Origin: an archaeon
GTDB lineage: Archaea; Thermoproteota; Nitrososphaeria; Nitrososphaerales; CADDZS01
Length of the DNA stretch: 5,103 nucleotides
Assembly (NCBI GenBank): GCA_021806865.1
Contig: JAKAPU010000114.1
Location: 1 to 5,103, forward strand
Direction: 5' to 3'
The position numbers and the translations under genes were made by a program. The notes under the pieces were generated by a model. It had not been told where the DNA came from and searched no databases. It was given only the letters and a program-made list of their open reading frames with translations. Shown piece after piece: positions 1 to 5,103 of the stretch (positions are counted from its first letter, which is position 1; each line of letters begins with the position of its first letter).

Positions 1-105
1 TCTAAGCTTCAACTTTACGGATTCCCCGCTTCTGACTACTCGTAATTCAACCGCCTTAGGCATTAGTTTCTGGAATTGATCCAAATTGTGCAATTCTCTT
101 GGCAT
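1..105 (-). CDS. rpl38e: Ribosomal protein eL38 (L38e), N-terminal 35 codons, cut by window edge
   Basis: The minus strand from an ATG at 105 is open for 35 codons to the window edge, so only the first half of a roughly 70-residue protein is present. It begins MPRELHNLDQFQKLM and continues with VELRVVRSGESVKLKLR. This matches the start of eukaryotic and archaeal L38e, which opens MPR(K/E)I..L.DF and then has a basic K-V-K-x-K/R strand. L38e is a small protein of the 60S/50S ribosomal subunit, found in eukaryotes and mainly in TACK archaea, so it doubles as a lineage marker. The gene follows isocitrate lyase on the same strand after about 93 bp and has its own TATA-like element, so independent transcription is likely. 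The Shine-Dalgarno match is weak (GTAGGCG about 7 nt upstream). Identification is by recognised N-terminal pattern; the missing C-terminus keeps it below certainty. Confidence 0.82.
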   Translation of the reverse strand, partial: MPRELHNLDQFQKLMPKAVELRVVRSGESVKLKLR

Positions 106-146
106 TGTCAAACGCCTACGTTTCTGTTCCTACTTGAGGTAAAAAT

Positions 147-178
147 TCGAGCCTTTAAGTATACTGGGCCAGGCTCGA
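147..178. repeat. Perfect 8-bp inverted repeat flanking the eL38 TATA box
   Basis: TCGAGCCT at 147-154 is the exact reverse complement of AGGCTCGA at 171-178, with 16 bp between. The arms straddle the TATA-like box and the spacer also holds the palindrome GTATAC. It lies between the isocitrate lyase stop codon and the eL38 start. It could be an operator, a transcript hairpin ending isocitrate lyase mRNA, or coincidence. No T-run follows it, which argues against a classic terminator. Confidence 0.45.
153..160 (-). promoter_or_regulatory. Probable TATA box of the eL38 gene
   Basis: The minus strand reads ACTTAAAG here, a good archaeal TATA-like octamer. Transcription would start about 25 nt downstream, near 131, leaving a 5' leader of about 26 nt before the ATG at 105. 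It lies inside the spacer of an inverted repeat. Called by pattern and position only. Confidence 0.45.
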
Positions 179-198
179 CCTGTAAGTCAGAATTCCAA

Positions 199-1500
199 TC
201 AGATTTGTCGTGAAGCTTCTGCTTCAGAGCTCAGCACTTGCACTTTTTCTTTGAACTGGTCCTCCTCGGTCGAGCCATGCATCGCGGATGTGGAGGACAG
301 CCCGCCTGTGATGGTCTCAGAAATCAAATCAAAGTAAGCGGTTCCTACAAATCGTTGGTGCTTGACTGCACTGTATCCAGTCTCGACGCTCGCGAATTCA
401 TGTCTCTGAAGCTTCACGTATGCCGGCATGCCTTCGGCTTCGTACTCTTTAGCCAGCTCGTACATGGAGTAGTTCAGCGAATGAAAGCCGGCAAGTGTAA
501 TGAACTGAAATTTGTATCCCATCTCAGCAAGCTCTCTCTGGAACGACTTTATCTGCTCGGGAGTGAGATTCCTTTCCCAATTGAAAGAAGGCGAGCAGTT
601 GTAAGCAAGGATCTTGTTAGGGAAGACCCTGTGCACCCCGTCGGCATACTTTCTGGCTTCTTCGAGATCAGGCTTTGAAGTCTCGCACCAGAGCATATCG
701 CAATAAGGCGCATACGCTATCGAACGGGCTATGGCCAAATCCAAGCCTCCTTTGATTCGATAGAATCCTTCGGATGTTCTTTCGCCTGTCAGGAATTTCT
801 TATCGAGAGGGTCGATGTCGCTCGTTATGAGATTCGCTCCGTTTGCATCTGTTCTTGCAATTATTACTGTGGGAACACCCATGACATCAGCAGCCAATCG
901 GGCTGCTATCAGGGTTCTAACAAAATGGCTCGTGGGAACTAGGACTTTGCCTCCAAGGTGTCCACATTTCTTTTCTGAGGAAAGTTGATCTTCATAGTGA
1001 ACTGCGGCTACTCCTGCCTCGATCATCTGCTTAGTCAGTTCGAACACGTTGAGTGGTCCACCGAAACCGGCCTCACCATCAGCGACGATCGGAACAAACC
1101 AATCGATGTTTTCCAGAGATTCTGAATGATGAATCTGATCAGCTCTTTGAAGAGCCTTGTTAATGCGTCGCACAACAGCTGGTACGCTGTCTGACGGATA
1201 GAGACTCTGATCCGGGTACATGTTGCCTGACAGATTTGCGTCTGCTGCGACTTGCCACCCGCTCAGGTAGATTGACTTCAGGCCAGCTTGGACCATCTCA
1301 ACTGCTTGATTCCCTGTCAAAGCCCCCAATGATGCGACGTAAGGCTGAGTTGTCAGCATGTGCCAGAGTTTCTCTGCGCCAGTTCTTGCAAGCGTATATT
1401 CGATGTTCAGCGAACCCCTAAGTGCTTCAACTTGGGCCTCGGAATATGTTCTGACCACGCCGCTCCAACGGTCTCTCTGATTATTCATATCTACGTTCAT
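199..1500 (-). CDS. aceA: Isocitrate lyase
   Basis: Isocitrate lyase cleaves isocitrate to glyoxylate and succinate, the first step of the glyoxylate bypass used for growth on acetate or other C2 and fatty-acid substrates; it is a cytosolic Mg-dependent tetramer of the PEP mutase/ICL fold. Numbering from the ATG at 1500 (433 aa, close to the 434 of E. coli AceA): the SGWQ substrate loop is at 80-83, the YPDQ aspartate at 97, metal-site residues in ADGEAGFGG at D141 and E143, the catalytic loop KKCGH at 177-181, and NCSPS at 301-305. The C-terminus carries the usual [15 protein letters not shown] lid region. KKCGH, not KRCGH, favours isocitrate lyase over 2-methylisocitrate lyase. All expected active-site residues are present, so it should be active. 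The start is uncertain: the ATG at 1500 has AAGGTC just upstream, while an in-frame TTG at 1518 has a better GGGGAG site 5 nt upstream. Upstream is the small zinc-ribbon gene, downstream eL38. No malate synthase is in the window. Confidence 0.96.
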   Translation of the reverse strand: MNVDMNNQRDRWSGVVRTYSEAQVEALRGSLNIEYTLARTGAEKLWHMLTTQPYVASLGALTGNQAVEMVQAGLKSIYLSGWQVAADANLSGNMYPDQSLYPSDSVPAVVRRINKALQRADQIHHSESLENIDWFVPIVADGEAGFGGPLNVFELTKQMIEAGVAAVHYEDQLSSEKKCGHLGGKVLVPTSHFVRTLIAARLAADVMGVPTVIIARTDANGANLITSDIDPLDKKFLTGERTSEGFYRIKGGLDLAIARSIAYAPYCDMLWCETSKPDLEEARKYADGVHRVFPNKILAYNCSPSFNWERNLTPEQIKSFQRELAEMGYKFQFITLAGFHSLNYSMYELAKEYEAEGMPAYVKLQRHEFASVETGYSAVKHQRFVGTAYFDLISETITGGLSSTSAMHGSTEEDQFKEKVQVLSSEAEASRQI

Positions 1501-1538
1501 TGAAGACCTTGAGTTCAAAGAATCTCCCCACTAACTCC

Positions 1539-1557
1539 ACTATTACATTCTAATAGT
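1539..1557. promoter_or_regulatory. Candidate operator: 7-bp perfect dyad upstream of isocitrate lyase
   Basis: ACTATTA at 1539-1545 and TAATAGT at 1551-1557 are exact reverse complements separated by 5 bp, giving a 19-bp site of the form bound by a dimeric regulator. Its centre lies 30 bp upstream of the possible TTG start and 48 bp upstream of the ATG. It is AT-rich and the best TATA-like sequence before the gene (CTATTAGAAT, minus strand) lies within it, so binding here could block transcription. The operator role is inference. Confidence 0.45.
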
Positions 1558-1587
1558 TCAAAATGACGTGTCTGCCTGCGAAGCAAA

Positions 1588-1601
1588 ATTCTCCAGAGAA
1601 T
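1588..1601 (-). terminator. Small hairpin right after the zinc-ribbon gene stop, possible terminator
   Basis: ATTCTC at 1588-1593 and GAGAAT at 1596-1601 form a perfect 6-bp stem around a 2-bp centre. It abuts the stop codon of the zinc-ribbon gene (1602-1604). In that gene's transcript it is followed by a short U run (four Ts on the minus strand, partly inside the stem). The 2-nt loop means a real RNA hairpin would open one or two pairs. It could instead be a protein-binding dyad for the isocitrate lyase promoter. Confidence 0.3.
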
Positions 1602-1772
1602 CTATTCCGACACAGGCCGAATGCCCAGATTGCTCAGGCCCACGCTGTCTGAGATCCATGAATAGCAATCGTTGCAGATTTTTGTGTTCACTTCTTTGAC
1701 TAGGTTCTCGGACTCGTGGGCGCAGAACTTACACTCGCTATCGAATACATAGCTTTCTCTGTGAGTGATCAT
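1602..1772 (-). CDS. Small zinc-ribbon protein, 56 aa, function unknown
   Basis: An ATG at 1772 opens a 56-codon frame ending in TAG at 1602-1604. The protein has two CxxC knuckles, C14-K-F-C17 and C33-N-D-C36, separated by 15 residues, which is the layout of a single zinc ribbon. The segment between them is acidic and hydrophilic, and a Trp-containing amphipathic stretch follows (CYSWISDSVGLSNLGIRPV). There is no signal peptide or membrane segment, so it is probably cytosolic. A TATA-like TTTTAT box about 27 nt before the ATG fits a leaderless archaeal transcript, and no Shine-Dalgarno is seen. It lies 101 bp upstream of the isocitrate lyase ATG on the same strand and diverges from the PhoU-like gene. 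It may bind nucleic acid or protein, as many archaeal mini zinc ribbons do, but no specific role can be read from sequence. Paired cysteine knuckles, a clean start and promoter spacing support a real gene. Confidence 0.8.
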   Translation of the reverse strand: MITHRESYVFDSECKFCAHESENLVKEVNTKICNDCYSWISDSVGLSNLGIRPVSE

Positions 1773-1795
1773 GCGCTGAGTTGAAACCCGTTTGA

Positions 1796-1803
1796 ATAAA
1801 AGC
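1796..1803 (-). promoter_or_regulatory. Probable TATA box of the zinc-ribbon gene (leaderless)
   Basis: On the minus strand the sequence GCTTTTAT runs from 1803 to 1796, about 27 nt before the ATG at 1772. This spacing puts the transcription start at or next to the start codon, the usual arrangement for leaderless archaeal mRNAs. Confidence 0.45.
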
Positions 1804-1829
1804 GATATGGAGATTACATACCGCCTTCA

Positions 1830-1860
1830 TACGCACGAAATAAGATGCGAAACGTGTGTA
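1830..1860. repeat. Imperfect inverted repeat in the divergent promoter region
   Basis: TACGCACG at 1830-1837 and CGTGTGTA at 1853-1860 are complementary at 7 of 8 positions, the eighth being a G-T pair, with 15 bp between. The element sits between the two divergent promoters, just upstream of the TATA-like region of the PhoU-like gene, where a regulator could affect either gene. It could be chance. Confidence 0.25.
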
Positions 1861-1875
1861 TAATACATATATTAT
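1860..1875 (+). promoter_or_regulatory. AT-rich near-palindromic TATA region of the PhoU-like gene
   Basis: The sequence ATAATACATATATTAT is self-complementary at 14 of 16 positions. It lies 35-50 bp upstream of the ATG at 1910, so a TATA box inside it would give a start near 1893-1897 and a leader of about 15 nt. The near-palindrome could also be bound by a dimeric AbrB-type regulator, possibly the gene's own product; that is inference. Confidence 0.4.
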
Positions 1876-1909
1876 GCTACTTTTACACATCAGAGAGAAG
1901 GGACGCGAG

Positions 1910-2905
1910 ATGGAAGTCAGAAAACTTCAGACAACTGCGGCTGGAACGTTCATAGTTACTATTCCGAAGGAATGGGCACAAAATCTCTCTCTGAGAAAGG
2001 GCGATCTTGTCAATGTCGAGCTCGAAGACAATGACATCGTAATTTCACCTACCAGTGCTAAACAAAACACTCAAAGCAAATCATTGTTCGTCGAGGAATT
2101 CAGAGATCAAAAACTTCTCGAGCTTTGTATCACCGCTTCGTACATTCAGGGCCATGACATCACCGAAATTCGCTCCAAAGAGAAAATGGCTCCAGATCAG
2201 AAGAGGTGGATTAGACAAGCGGTGGAGGGTCTTGTTGGCGTAGAGATCGCGGAAGACTATGCCGATAAGATAGTGCTACAGAACCTGATCGATCCAAACA
2301 AGTTTGATATCAACTCATTGCTCGAAAAGTTCGCATCGACATCCAAGGCTGCTCTTCAGGATGCAATACGCGCACTCGTTGAAAGAGATCTTTCTCTCGC
2401 TCAGGACGCTTTTGAGCGAGGAGATCAGAGCACAAAGTTGTACCGGTTGCTCATGCGACTTTCTCTCCAGGCTGCCCGTTCTAGGAAAATCAGGGATCAG
2501 ATGAACCTTGCTGACATTTCTACTGTTGTGATTAAAATTATTGCGACAAGGGAATTAGGGCGTATGGCTTACTACGCCATGAGAATTGCGCAGCACGTAT
2601 CAGAAGTCGAGAAGAAACTCGATGAGCAAACGGCTTCGTTAATTCAGAAGATGGTGAAGGTCTCGGTGGAAATGCAAGACCAAGCACTGAAAGCTTTGCT
2701 CAGCAAGGATCTAACCATGGCAAGCACCATAATAGACAGGATGGTACAAGTGAGAAAGTTCTACGAGGCTGCGCTTCCACTAATCACTAAGCTAGATGAG
2801 AGGCAGTCACTCGCACTTTCGCTGATCATAAGGGACATTAGGGCATACGCAGGCTATGCGGTTGCTCTTGCAGATGATGCAGTTCTGGGAGTCTTTGACA
2901 TCTAG
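1910..2905 (+). CDS. AbrB/SpoVT-PhoU-like regulatory protein
   Basis: This 331-residue protein joins an N-terminal AbrB/SpoVT-type DNA-binding domain to a mainly helical PhoU-like body. Residues 3-47 (KLQTT.AGTFIVTIPKEWA, then KGDLVNVELEDNDIVISP) have the swapped-hairpin pattern of AbrB, which dimerises and binds DNA. Residues about 130-331 are helical with two PhoU-type repeats, whose characteristic helices are at 206-230 (ELGRMAYYAMRIAQ) and 301-325 (RAYAGYAVALADD). Canonical PhoU repeats carry an ExxxD metal-binding motif (ERxGDH) there; in both repeats the acidic residues appear replaced. PhoU proteins control phosphate transport and the phosphate-starvation response, but no pst or phosphate-transport gene is in the window, so the target is unknown. 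An in-frame GTG at 1856 would add 18 residues unlike the family and overlap the promoter; the ATG at 1910 starts directly at the conserved MEVRKLQ, so I chose it. No strong Shine-Dalgarno is present. Confidence 0.88.
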   Translation: MEVRKLQTTAAGTFIVTIPKEWAQNLSLRKGDLVNVELEDNDIVISPTSAKQNTQSKSLFVEEFRDQKLLELCITASYIQGHDITEIRSKEKMAPDQKRWIRQAVEGLVGVEIAEDYADKIVLQNLIDPNKFDINSLLEKFASTSKAALQDAIRALVERDLSLAQDAFERGDQSTKLYRLLMRLSLQAARSRKIRDQMNLADISTVVIKIIATRELGRMAYYAMRIAQHVSEVEKKLDEQTASLIQKMVKVSVEMQDQALKALLSKDLTMASTIIDRMVQVRKFYEAALPLITKLDERQSLALSLIIRDIRAYAGYAVALADDAVLGVFDI

Positions 2906-2916
2906 TCTTGGACTAG
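2902..2916. terminator. Hairpin holding both convergent stop codons
   Basis: CTAGTC at 2902-2907 and GACTAG at 2911-2916 form a perfect 6-bp stem with a 3-nt loop. The left arm contains the TAG stop of the PhoU-like gene (2903-2905) and the right arm the TAG stop of the minus-strand gene (2913-2915). Its symmetry would let it form in either transcript. Only modest T-rich sequence follows on the plus strand (about 2926-2933), so termination activity is unproven. Confidence 0.4.
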
Positions 2917-3458
2917 CCAGATTCGCTTTCTTTGATATTCATTTGCGCACTGAATAGTTCGTTGCTGCCTGCGACTGATTGTTTCCTCGGACTCGTCTTT
3001 TTCGCACGAACGTGTTTCACTTCTTTAGAGCTTGTTGGAAGCATCTCACGTGTTTCAGAGGGTTCCTTCAAGGATTGCTTTTCGTTATGTTTGTTCTTCT
3101 GAAGTTTTCTCTCCAGTCGTAGTTGTTTTTCCTTCTCACGTAATCGTTTCTTCCGTAGTCTCGCGCGTCTAGCTTTCTTCTTTGCTTCGAGGGCTAGTTG
3201 TCTCTCCTTGAGTTTCTTTTTTCTGTCGCGCTCCTTCTTCTCCTTGGCTCTCTTGCGTTCAAGCGCCATGTCGCTACGAACGGTTCTCATCAATTCTTTG
3301 TAGTCAGGTAGCACTACCAGTGGTTCAAAGTCTTTGCAAAACTCCCAAAGAAATTTCTTGCCGTGTTCGACAACGCAGACATCGCCTAGAGTCTTGTAGC
3401 GCTCGCAGTGCTTGCAATTTGTCCCATAGTCGTGCTCGGCAACACCTTTGGACTGCAT
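2913..3458 (-). CDS. Four-cysteine N-terminal domain protein with long Lys/Arg-rich helical tail
   Basis: I do not recognise a named family. From the ATG at 3458 the protein has 181 residues in three parts. Residues 9-46 form a compact Cys/aromatic domain, beginning HDYGTNCKHCERY, with cysteines at 15, 18, 28 and 41 (C-x2-C-x9-C-x12-C) and a His at 32, suggesting one bound zinc or a small metal site. Residues about 64-125 are almost entirely Lys, Arg, Glu, Leu and Ala with very few helix breakers, predicting a long charged helix or coiled coil with strong positive charge. The last 55 residues are polar and probably disordered, still rich in Lys and Ser. The composition suggests nucleic-acid or ribosome binding, but that is inference. 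An in-frame GTG at 3464 is an alternative start, 4 nt after GGAG; the ATG is 10 nt after the same site. The gene converges on the PhoU-like gene with a 7-bp gap and lies 111 bp downstream of the CPBP gene. Confidence 0.8.
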   Translation of the reverse strand: MQSKGVAEHDYGTNCKHCERYKTLGDVCVVEHGKKFLWEFCKDFEPLVVLPDYKELMRTVRSDMALERKRAKEKKERDRKKKLKERQLALEAKKKARRARLRKKRLREKEKQLRLERKLQKNKHNEKQSLKEPSETREMLPTSSKEVKHVRAKKTSPRKQSVAGSNELFSAQMNIKESESG

Positions 3459-3569
3459 GATCACTTATCTCCGAATTCTTTACGGCGAGCCCATAGAAGG
3501 GACAACGAGTTATTGAGTCGCAATTCAACCAAGCCTCTTCTAGCAGTATTATTAGTTCTTCTGCAAATG

Positions 3570-4205
3570 CTAGTGAATTGGGAATACTAAGAATATCAAT
3601 AGGTCCCAAACAAAGTGGCTGGTATAATTTGAGTAGATATCCTTGGTGTGGTAGTAATTCAATCCCCAAAAACAATCGGCAACGAATGTTGTGGCGGGAA
3701 ACAATGGATTCAAGGATGAGAAATGTATTACCGCATCAATAACGGCAGGCAGAAACACCGCTCCCCAGTGGAGCCTTGAACCAAACAATCTCTGAAGATT
3801 ACCACGAAAATAGGATTCGAAACCCAGCGCATCCAGAAGAAAGATGGCCACGAGTAGCCAAACTGGAGAAGAAGAAAACAATCCATAGATGCTTGTCTCA
3901 TTCGTTGGCTGCATTCCAAGAGGGCTGTAGTTCTTGATGAAAGCATTTCCTAGAAAGAAGACAAAGTACAGCACAATTGCGGTGACGACGCCGATGGCAA
4001 GCCGTTGTCCTGAGAAATTTGCAGGTTTGTCGACGCGGTGTAACAGCATAGTCACACAAATCATTGTCATTGTCGAAACTATGCTTCCGAGAACGAAGTA
4101 ATTGCGCGGTATAGTGAACATCTCCACCATGGAAAGTGAAACGACAACAAATCCCGCAATCTGAAGAAGGCCAAGTTGTCGTTGCATACTGCAGTCACTT
4201 CGCAT
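3570..4205 (-). CDS. CPBP (type II CAAX protease/Rce1-like) family membrane protein, degenerate motifs
   Basis: The 211-residue protein is strongly hydrophobic, with about seven likely membrane segments (near 11-31, 35-56, 68-90, 113-128, 146-162, 167-183 and 194-210). The CPBP core is recognisable: FESYFRGNLQRLFG at 129-142 corresponds to the EExxxR motif, H161 (VIDAVIHFSSLNPLF) to FxxxH, and SHFVWDLL with H197 and D201 to the HxxxN/D motif. Active members are intramembrane glutamate proteases that cut prenylated proteins or bacteriocin-type peptides. Here the first Glu is Phe (F129) and the FxxxH aromatic is Asp (D157), while E130, R134, H161 and H197 remain, so proteolysis is doubtful. The gene starts 9 bp after the DHH phosphoesterase stop, implying co-transcription; a second ATG at 4187 is an alternative start. 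Neither start has a clear Shine-Dalgarno, which suggests translational coupling. The 104 bp between this gene and the next minus-strand gene hold no confident promoter. Confidence 0.78.
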   Translation of the reverse strand: MRSDCSMQRQLGLLQIAGFVVVSLSMVEMFTIPRNYFVLGSIVSTMTMICVTMLLHRVDKPANFSGQRLAIGVVTAIVLYFVFFLGNAFIKNYSPLGMQPTNETSIYGLFSSSPVWLLVAIFLLDALGFESYFRGNLQRLFGSRLHWGAVFLPAVIDAVIHFSSLNPLFPATTFVADCFWGLNYYHTKDIYSNYTSHFVWDLLIFLVFPIH

Positions 4206-4214
4206 TCGAACAGG

Positions 4215-5103
4215 TTACTGTGCAGGCAGTGAGAGCTCTTCATCCAGAGACGAAAGGAATTCATCAAGCTGAGCCTGTCTTATTCTTGCTCCGCTCGCGT
4301 GCGGGTGTCCTCCACCAGAAGCGTTCAATTTGGCCGCAATTCTGCCAATAATTTTTCCCAAATCATGTTTGGATTCCTCGGTCGATCTCAAAGAGATTTC
4401 ATAGAAGCCGTCCTCTTCTGCTCTGAAGGATACGCCAACAGGAACATCGAATGCTCCGACGAGAAAATTGGCTACATTACCTGTAGCAGACTCCTTTGTC
4501 AGATAGTACGCATAGTGCTTCCTCTTGCTGCCATTTTTGACAACAAGGTCCATGAGTTTCTCAGATTGTGCTGCATGCTCTTGCGCTAGCCTTGCCGAAT
4601 CATCAATCTCATGCGGGAGCTTTCCGGAAGCAAGGTCGTGTACGATCCTAAGAAGAGGAGCGTCATCATCCTTCGATTGCCTTCCAATCGAAGCAATGGC
4701 AAACGAAAGTACGGTCGACTCGTACAAGAGGAATTGTCTGTCGAAAGACGAAATTAGTTTCTTAGCAGCAGGTTGAGAGTCGAGGTAATCTGTAATCGCT
4801 CCACAACACGCGACAATTTTCATCTTTGGAACATTCAATTTTTCATGATACTTCTTGTACACCAGAACTGCTGCGCACTCTTCGGTCGAATGGTAAAGGT
4901 CTACGCCGGCTTGCGATAACTTCACTGAGTAATCCGGCTTGATTGGGTGGTGGTCTATGTAGTGAACCTTGCCATGCTTTGCCAAGCGATTGATCTGATC
5001 AAGGAAGCCTGGAAAGGTGTTCGGGTTGAGTCCGAGATCGCAAATAAAAACCTCAGAAGCTTGTCCAACCTTCGACATAGTTTCAACCATGTCGGCGTAG
5101 TCA
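4215..5103 (-). CDS. DHH/DHHA1 family phosphoesterase, N-terminus cut by window edge
   Basis: The frame is open to the right edge: codons upstream of the ATG at 5090 read DYAD in frame, and the family's first metal motif (HxDxDG) is absent, so the true start lies beyond 5103 and that ATG is internal. Counting from it, the second metal aspartate is D18 in VFICDLGL, the signature DHH is at 46-48 (YIDHHPI), and the C-terminal DHHA1 substrate-binding domain ends with GGGH at 259-262 (ASGGGHPHASGARI). All visible catalytic and binding motifs are intact. Members are Mn-dependent phosphoesterases such as RecJ exonucleases, NrnA-type oligoribonuclease/pAp phosphatases and c-di-AMP or c-di-GMP linear product hydrolases; the short DHH-DHHA1 layout without RecJ OB or CHASE/GGDEF parts best fits an NrnA-like or archaeal RecJ-like enzyme, but the substrate cannot be told. 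It is the upstream gene of a tight pair with the CPBP protein. Confidence 0.88.
   Translation of the reverse strand, partial: DYADMVETMSKVGQASEVFICDLGLNPNTFPGFLDQINRLAKHGKVHYIDHHPIKPDYSVKLSQAGVDLYHSTEECAAVLVYKKYHEKLNVPKMKIVACCGAITDYLDSQPAAKKLISSFDRQFLLYESTVLSFAIASIGRQSKDDDAPLLRIVHDLASGKLPHEIDDSARLAQEHAAQSEKLMDLVVKNGSKRKHYAYYLTKESATGNVANFLVGAFDVPVGVSFRAEEDGFYEISLRSTEESKHDLGKIIGRIAAKLNASGGGHPHASGARIRQAQLDEFLSSLDEELSLPAQ

Noticed and set aside
238..678. 146-codon plus-strand open frame antisense to isocitrate lyase
   Set aside because: It lies wholly opposite the strongly conserved isocitrate lyase coding sequence, its translation has no recognisable domain, and no promoter or ribosome site precedes it.
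1856..1909. GTG at 1856 as the start of the PhoU-like gene
   Set aside because: The extra 18 residues come from the AT-rich promoter region; the AbrB domain starts at the ATG at 1910.
3170..3250. Pyrimidine-rich low-complexity stretch on the plus strand
   Set aside because: It is explained by Lys/Arg/Glu codons of the basic protein on the minus strand, not by a separate repeat.
3540..3573. 6-bp inverted repeat CTAGCA/TGCTAG with 22-bp spacer at the CPBP 3' end
   Set aside because: The stem is short, the loop long and no T-run follows, so it is not distinguishable from chance.
3325..3675. 116-codon minus-strand frame overlapping the CPBP 3' end and the basic protein 5' end
   Set aside because: It reads the same strand in a different frame through two better-supported genes; its N-terminal part is a frame-shifted copy of the CPBP C-terminus.
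4299..4776. Plus-strand frames of 96 and 83 codons opposite the DHH phosphoesterase
   Set aside because: They are antisense to conserved DHH/DHHA1 coding sequence and show no domain or upstream signals.

Overview
The window looks like archaeal chromosome from the TACK group, most likely a Thaumarchaeota/Nitrososphaeria-type lineage. Evidence for this is the start of a eukaryote-type ribosomal protein eL38 gene at the left edge (an archaeal/eukaryotic family typical of TACK genomes), a PhoU-like protein with an N-terminal AbrB/SpoVT domain, very small zinc-ribbon genes, AT-rich TATA-like boxes 25-30 nt before start codons, and few strong Shine-Dalgarno sites. The lineage call is inference; no phylogeny was run. 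No rRNA, tRNA, CRISPR array, insertion sequence or phage gene is visible. The window reads as ordinary, gene-dense chromosome and not as an accessory island.

Left block (1-1772, all minus strand), in transcription order: a 56-residue two-CxxC zinc-ribbon protein (1602-1772), a full-length isocitrate lyase with the KKCGH catalytic motif (199-1500), and the first 35 codons of eL38 (1-105), whose 3' end lies outside the window. Isocitrate lyase is the first enzyme of the glyoxylate bypass and implies C2/acetyl-CoA assimilation, but no malate synthase is in view. Perfect inverted repeats lie upstream of isocitrate lyase (1539-1557) and around the probable TATA box of eL38 (147-178).

Middle block: a 137-bp divergent promoter region (1773-1909) separates the zinc-ribbon gene from a plus-strand AbrB-PhoU-like regulator (1910-2905). 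That gene converges with a minus-strand gene (2913-3458) for a four-cysteine protein with a long Lys/Arg-rich helical tail. Only 7 bp separate the two stop codons, and both lie in the arms of a single small hairpin (2902-2916).

Right block (3570-5103, minus strand): a DHH/DHHA1 phosphoesterase whose N-terminus runs off the right edge, followed after 9 bp by a CPBP (Rce1-like) membrane protein with altered catalytic motifs. The two are probably co-transcribed.

I do not see a convincing new multi-gene system. The points most worth a second look are the small zinc-ribbon gene, the dyads at the isocitrate lyase and eL38 promoters, the shared stop-codon hairpin, the basic zinc-binding protein, and the degenerate CPBP protein.
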